Assembly: GCA_003999685.1 (NCBI GenBank)
Contig: CP021231.1
Coordinates: 1,426,001-1,490,000, forward strand
Origin: Taiwanofungus camphoratus
Lineage: Eukaryota > Basidiomycota > Agaricomycetes > Polyporales > Taiwanofungaceae
Length of the DNA: 64,000 nucleotides
Direction of reading: 5' to 3'
Positions 58,682 to 64,000 of this stretch are shown here, piece after piece. Numbering within the stretch: the first letter of the stretch is position 1; every line of letters begins with the position of its first letter. The position numbers and the translations under genes were made by a program. A model generated the notes under the pieces. It was given only the letters and a program-made list of their open reading frames with translations, was not told the DNA's origin and ran no database searches.

Positions 58682-61059
58682 ATGTTAAACATGCCCTCTA
58701 TCTATCATAATCCCCATGTTGTCTCCTACACAACACCTTTGACTTCACTCCCGGATCCTCGTTCCACCTCGTTCCACAGACAGCTTCCAGGATATAACCC
58801 CACGCCGCTCCGTCTCATCCCTCACTCGCTCATCCCCGAGTATAGGTTGACGACTGGATGCGTCCTCTTGAAGGACGAATCGGAGCGCTTGGGCCTACCC
58901 GCGTTCAAAATCCTTGGCGCGTCGTGGGGCACGTACCGTGCGGTTACTCAGCGGCTTGGGTTAGGACTTGATGTGTCGCTGGACGGATTGGCACGGATAC
59001 TGAAAGAGAAGGGCGGGAATATTACACTATTCAGTGCGACAGATGGTAATCACGGCAGGGCGGTCGCCTGGATGGCAAAGCTGCTCGAATTGAAGTGCGA
59101 AATTTACATACCACAAGGTTTGCATATCGACACGAGGGAGTTGATCGCGGAAGAGGGTGCGAGAGTCATAGAGGTACCAGGAGATTACGATCGAGCAGTG
59201 CAGGATGCACATGATGCTGCGAATAAAGTGCAAGGAATTCTGATACAGGATACTGCACTTGAGGGATACAAGGAGATCCCGAAGGTATGGACACCGCCGT
59301 ATCTTGAACACTAATTTGCCAATCGGATTTCTAGTGGATTGTTGATGGGTATTCAACCATATTCGCAGAGCTCGATGAACAAGTGCCTCAGTTCACGGGC
59401 GGAAGGCATGCAGACGTCATTATCGTTCCCGTAGGCGTTGGTTCGCTCGCTCAAGCTGTGGTCGCACACTTCAAACAATCTGAACACTCCTCTAGAACGA
59501 AAGTCATAACCGTCGAGCCTGACATTGCCGCTTGCTTGAAGAAAAGCCTACTTGCTGCGTCTAATTTCGCATCACCAGGCGATCCGCCCAGAGCCATACA
59601 GACAGTGTCCACGATAATGGCTGGCCTGAACTGCGCGACTGTCTCACCGCTTGCTTGGCCACTTTTGAAAGGGGGTATAGATGTCGCCATCAACGTGGCA
59701 GACATAGAGGCACATCGTGCCGTGGAGGATCTCCAGAGCATCGATATCCCCGTTGGACCGTGCGGTGCTGCACCACTTGCCGCCCTTCGCCACCTTATCG
59801 CCAGATCTCAGAATAGCGCCGACATCGTCACGCCTGAATCAGTTATCGTCCTTCTAGCAACTGAAGGCCCACGCATGTACACCGTCCCCCTAGACAGCAC
59901 GATCACTGACCCCATCATCCTCACGCAGATACTCACGCGTATCGACTCATCCAACCCCGGCCTGAGTGTCGGCGCAGGAGCGGGCGAGGGGGCCATCGCG
60001 CATTTTCTCTTTGCGTGGCTTACACATCACGACTTTGAGGCACACTGGTTGGAAAGACGCCCCGGGCGTCCGAGTGTTGTGGGCGTTGCAAGAGGGACAG
60101 GCGGGGGAAAGGCCCTGATGTTCAACGGACACATCGATACTGTGACACTTGCCGGGTATGACGGCGATCCATTGAGCGGAGAAATCATCGATGGTGCGGT
60201 GCACGGGCGTGGGACATTCGACATGAAGGCGGGTATCGCCGCGTCGCTTGTCGCTGCCCTACGCGCACGGAAATCGGGCGAAATGAAAGGAGACATTATA
60301 CTTGCACTGGTTGCAGACGAGGAGAATCTTAGCATGGGTACACAGGAGGTATTTGATGCTGGTTGGCGCGCGGACGCTGCGGTGGTAAGCGAGCCTACGG
60401 CACACACGCTGATGCTCTCACATAAGGGCTTTGTATGGGCCGAGGTTGATATCATCGGCAAGGCGGGACACGGCTCCCGACCGGACCTTGGCGTCGACGC
60501 AATTGTGAAAGCAGGGCATTTCCTCGTTGCACTCGAAACATATGGCGAGACTCTCACGAGAGGGGAGAGCGATGCGGTGAGGCATCCTGAGCTGGGTACT
60601 GGGACGGTGCATGCGGGGATGATCAAGGGCGGGGAAGAAGTCACGTCTTATCCTGCCCTATGTTCCATTTCGATCGAGCGGCGCACAGTGCCTGGAGAAA
60701 CTCCTGGCATGGTAGAGGCACAGCTCCGCGAGATTCTGGACAAACTCGCTCAGCGCGTTGCAGACTTCAGGTATGCACTACGGATGGGTGAATCGAGACC
60801 GCCGTATGAGGTGGACAAGAATAATCCTTTCATCGAATTAGTCGCAAGACATGCAGAGGATGTGCTGGGAGCAAAGCCGGGTATACTAGCAGGACCATAT
60901 TGGACAGATAGTGCACTTCTCGCAGAGAAAGGAATACCCATGGTGCTATTTGGAGTTCAGGGCGATGGTGCTCATGCTGCGAAGGAGTGGGCAACAGCAG
61001 CTAGCATCGAAAAAGTGGCCGAAACACTTACAAAGGTGGCCATGGAGTTTTGTGGGTGA
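58682..61059 (+). CDS. Fusion enzyme: PLP-dependent diaminopropionate lyase-like and M20 amidohydrolase
   Basis: One gene encodes two enzymes in two exons. Exon 1 (58682-59284) and the start of exon 2 form a fold-type II PLP enzyme close to diaminopropionate ammonia-lyase: LKDESERLGLPAFKILGASW with the PLP lysine, ATDGNHGRAVAWMAKLLE, and VPVGVGSLAQAVVAHFKQ. Exon 2 (59335-61059) then runs without a break into an M20 metallopeptidase/deacylase: TRIDSSNPGLSVGAGAGEG, FNGHIDTVTLAGYDGDPLSG, GRGTFDMKAGIAASLVAALR, VADEENLSMGT, SEPTAHTLMLSHKGFVWAEV, and GDGAHAAKEWATAASIEKVA. The zinc ligands expected for M20 (His in GHID, Asp in FDMKAG, Glu pair in ADEEN, Glu in SEPT, late His in GAHA) are all present. 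The intron at 59285-59334 is the only one. Chemically, an M20 deacylase could free an amino acid that the lyase then breaks down; that coupling is my inference. Confidence 0.88.
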
Positions 61060-62978
61060 TCCAGATTGTTTTTTGAGTTCTCCGAGTCGTATCACGATGT
61101 TACCTTTACTATTGTGACTTGCCTGTATGTCCGGTCGTGGGTGCGGATTGAGCAGAGTGACTTCGATTTCAAGCAAGTATTCAACTCAAATATCATGATT
61201 TGTGTATAGTTCGAATTCCCAGCTGATGATACGGCCGGTGTAAAGACCCACTAGGTCATCTGGCCGCGCGCCTAGTACCGACAAGCCGTTCCTGTCTTGC
61301 AAAGACAATCAACTCTCGCACATTGAGTACTATTTATCACACACTCACCGTGATGCAGTGAAGCTACTTACCCCATGCCCATGGATAACGACGGTGTAAT
61401 GGAAGGTTGTGGTTTTCCTTTCTTCCGCGGGCTCGAATCCCACATTTCCGCTCAATATTTCCGCTTTGTACTTATCATTACCTGAGATCAGCTGGTGAGA
61501 ACCACAAACATGCCATAAACATGAAGCGACAACTGCTATTTGAATACTTATGTTGCGCTGATTCCCGTTCAAGTCCGTCCACCGGGACTACTTGCTGAAA
61601 TGTTATCTATCACTCGGATCTTGTAAGTCATCGAATAGCATGACCTCTCTCTGTCTCACAATGACCCAGATTTACTGTTTCCTCCGTAGGCCCTTTGTTC
61701 CCATTTGCCTGAGTGGATTCATCTATGCAGTGTTCCGGTTTCTTCTTCTGCTCTATATATTCCGGGTACAGTATAATACAAGTGTTCTCATGGGTCATCG
61801 ATTATCCTTCGAAGTCTCAGACACACAACACAAGTCAATCTCATTCCCTAGATGCACAGAACACCACGGTTTCAGGCTGACATATGTTCACTCGGCTCGT
61901 CTCTCTGTACGTATTCCACTGATTGTCTTTCGAGACTTTGTATGAATCTCATAAGAAGTCTCGTGTTGGCAGTCATGCAGTGTCTTGCATACCGAGTCGA
62001 TGTTGCGAAGCAATTAGACTGTGTATCTGGATACCCGAGGCTGGAATCTTCTTACATTGTCACTAAGTAGGTATTGTTGTACTGTAAATGAAGCGTCAAG
62101 CGGTAAAGCAACGTGTTGACCTTTTAATTGTACGCGCCTTGCATTCTTGTTCCTCCGCAATGAACGTACCGCCTCGTCGACGATCTGTACATTTTCCTTA
62201 GTTGTCGTTCAGAGAAGTTGTCCTGAGTTCCCCTGTGAACGAGATCAGATAAGGTGCGAGGCGTGGCCTGCTTGTTTTGCTCACAATACTACAAATGAAT
62301 CCATCACCATGTTCCGACACCATTCAACTTCGCTGAGTGCTATCGTGACCCGTTTGTTCTCATATCGCTTGACCAGCGACCTCCTTGTACATAACGCCGT
62401 AGCTAAAGCGACTTATACAGCTGAAGGAAATCGAAAACGCAAATTTCGCGCCACGTCGGCTTTGACCCAGTCATTCGAGGTGAATAAAGGCTGTGGCCTG
62501 CATGCTCAAACGCCCTGGCTCTACTCATAACTCTAAAGCCTTGAATTTGCAAGGACAGCAGGCAAAAGCCCCAGATTCATGAGTAGATGGATTGTCCAAT
62601 TCTGGTATGGATGCTCTATCTCAACCGCGAGATGACTACAGAGGTGCGGATGCCATGCTGCATAGTCCTGCTACGACGGCGCTTATGCAAAAGTCTCCCT
62701 GACGCCCGGTGAACTGGCAGGAGTACGACAAATGTTATCAGACAGTGCAGGCTTGCGTCGCGCATGCACAAGTGCGTTATGCGCCAACCATACCAGATAC
62801 CGCGCGTGAGTAAACCGTACGTCTGTCCTCCCGTGTTCGCTGTCGACCGAATTCTTTCCTACAGGACAGATCATCGCACACATGCTCCCGCTGCTCATGA
62901 TGCGGCACAGACGAATACCGCGGTCGAAATGGAGAGACCAAACGAGCTCGAATGGAAAGCATTGGATAGAACAGGTGC
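61060..62978. other. Region without a supported gene
   Basis: Plus-strand frames at 61592-61945 and 62147-62530 show no domain. A B-box-like word (ggctcgaatcc, about 61430-61440) lies here but no tRNA folds around it. The right part (about 62600-62978) probably holds the N-terminal exons of the PPTase-like gene, which I could not model. Confidence 0.35.
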
Positions 62979-63684
62979 GTGGCGCCCTGTGCTCGTAGGC
63001 GTGTTGCGTTTGACTTTAGAGGAAAGGATGTTGATAGCGCCATGAACCCAACAAATCGATTGCGCTCGATGATTGGATATCATCTTGCGTACGACAACAA
63101 TCTCATCGGCATGGTCATGACTCAGGGCCGGCAGCGGGACGTGATCAACATCGGGCTAGGCATGAAACAGCTCGCAGTATATCCTCCAGAAGCGACCGTG
63201 CCCGCGTATGCAGAATCTTTCTACCACAAAGTGGGTCCGTACATACGTGCAGACACTCACAAGCTCATTATTGATATCGCAGCTAACCCCGCTTGAGCTA
63301 ACCTTCGTCAAGCCAGATGAAGGAGACGATGTCGTTCTGCGCCGATTATGTCTCCTGCTTGCTCTCAAACAAGCCTATATTAAAGCAATCGGGCAGCCAA
63401 TTGGCTTCGACTGGGCTCGACTAGAATTCAATATACCGAAGGAGAGCGCGAGTGGCGACGGGCTACTACTCCAGGGATGGGAGTTCCGCGTCTGGCAGGC
63501 TCAGATTGGCATTGAACGAAATGGCACAGTCGTCAAGGAGTCGTATCAGTGTGCCTGTGCGTTCTTCCGAGGCACGAAAGAGTCCAGGTTCATCTGGCAG
63601 AGGGAGCGGAAAGAACTAGAGTCTTGGGTACAATTCATCAACTTGGACCAACTGATCAACGTCGTTCCGAAGCTTACAGATTGA
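62979..63684 (+). CDS. 4'-phosphopantetheinyl transferase-like protein with altered active site (partial model)
   Basis: PPTases attach the phosphopantetheine arm of CoA to carrier proteins of fatty acid, polyketide and peptide synthases. Two exons are clear: one to about 63229, containing IGYHLAYDNNLIGMVM and NIGLGMKQLAVYPPEA, and one from about 63286 containing LTPLELTFVKPDEGDD, LLLALKQAYIKAIGQPIGFD, WARLEFNIPKES and the C-terminal strands, stop at 63684. The intron (about 63230-63285) joins FYHK to LTPLE as in relatives. Expected signatures are changed: YNVSHDN reads YHLAYDN, the metal-binding Asp of GID is Gly, and the Glu of the LKEAY motif is Gln. The N-terminal third could not be assembled. 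It may be a catalytically dead paralogue or a gene in early decay. Confidence 0.6.
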
Positions 63685-64000
63685 ATTTCATCGTGGTGGA
63701 AAGGCTTGATTCTCAGTCCATACTCCCGTATCAAGACGTTCTCGCAGCTCCAGTCACAGAGCTTGAGTACTTCCGTCGCCAATTCATCTTCTGCGTCTGC
63801 GTTAATACCTAAATGGCACTTAGGCTCTGTTGCATGACTTAGGAGATTTACTGGCGACCTTGTAGTCTTTAGATCACTATTAATTTAATTGCTCGTCGTA
63901 ATCTGTCATGCTTTGCAAACGTAACTACTAATTAGTACTACATATTGGCATCGAATGGTTCTGTATGCAAGAGACGTGATCATATCAAGATGCCATCTGG
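63685..64000. other. Right edge
   Basis: The sequence downstream of the PPTase-like stop contains only a short plus-strand frame to 63812 and AT-rich sequence. It is probably the 3' untranslated region and spacer. Confidence 0.4.

Noticed and set aside
61371-61460. Possible tRNA around the B-box-like word ggctcgaatcc
   Set aside because: The T-arm has a mismatch, no matching acceptor stem exists 70-90 bases upstream, and no A-box or anticodon arm can be placed.

Overview
The window is fungal nuclear DNA, most likely from an Agaricomycete basidiomycete such as a polypore. The genes are packed on both strands and broken by many 45-65 nt GT-AG introns. Several families present are typical of mushroom-forming fungi: a FunK1-type kinase, a Ser/Thr-rich Kre9-like GPI protein, a basidiomycete-restricted unknown domain and a velvet-domain regulator. 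There is no bacterial or organellar gene organisation. All gene models were spliced by eye from reading frames, splice signals and family knowledge, so outer limits and small exons are approximate.

Layout from left to right. 0-5 kb: a Kre9-like wall protein (-) and the DNA-repair enzyme Tdp1 (-). 5-8 kb: an MFS permease of the Dal5/Tna1 type (+). 8-11 kb: mitochondrial aconitase (-). 11-15 kb: an unassigned plus-strand stretch and a coiled-coil gene (-). 15.8-18.8 kb: a velvet-domain protein with a huge Pro/His/Ala-rich tail (-). Immediately upstream of it, 18.85-19.81 kb, one inverted-repeat element is nested inside another. 20.7-23.7 kb: mitochondrial complex III core protein 2 (-) and a methyltransferase (-). 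25.3-29.7 kb: a family X DNA polymerase with BRCT (+). 29.7-33 kb: no recognisable gene. 33-35.5 kb: an Hpc2/ubinuclein homologue of the HIR histone chaperone (+). 36-42 kb: an F-box-like protein (-) and an importin-13/Kap122-type karyopherin (+). 42-44.5 kb: a single-pass membrane protein (-). 45.6-48.3 kb: a basidiomycete-specific domain fused to a WD40 propeller (-). 49-52 kb: long-chain acyl-CoA synthetase (-). 52.9-54.5 kb: a broken FunK1 kinase (+). 54.9-57.7 kb: La RNA-binding protein (-) divergent from a CHZ1-like H2A.Z chaperone (+). 58.7-61.1 kb: a two-enzyme fusion of a PLP-dependent lyase and an M20 amidohydrolase (+). 63-63.7 kb: a 4'-phosphopantetheinyl transferase-like protein that has lost its catalytic residues (+).

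Most of these are unrelated housekeeping genes, as is usual for a fungal chromosome arm. Loose themes are mitochondrial energy metabolism (aconitase, Qcr2), DNA repair (Tdp1, Pol X) and chromatin (Hpc2, CHZ1). I found no clear biosynthetic cluster. The most notable items are a 9-nt microexon and tandem ubiquitin-binding motifs in Tdp1, the lyase-amidohydrolase fusion, the PPTase-like pseudoenzyme, the nested element 79 bp from the velvet start codon, two GC-AG introns, the WD40 fusion, and a kinase whose catalytic arginine codon is now a stop. No convincing tRNA, rRNA or CRISPR array was seen.
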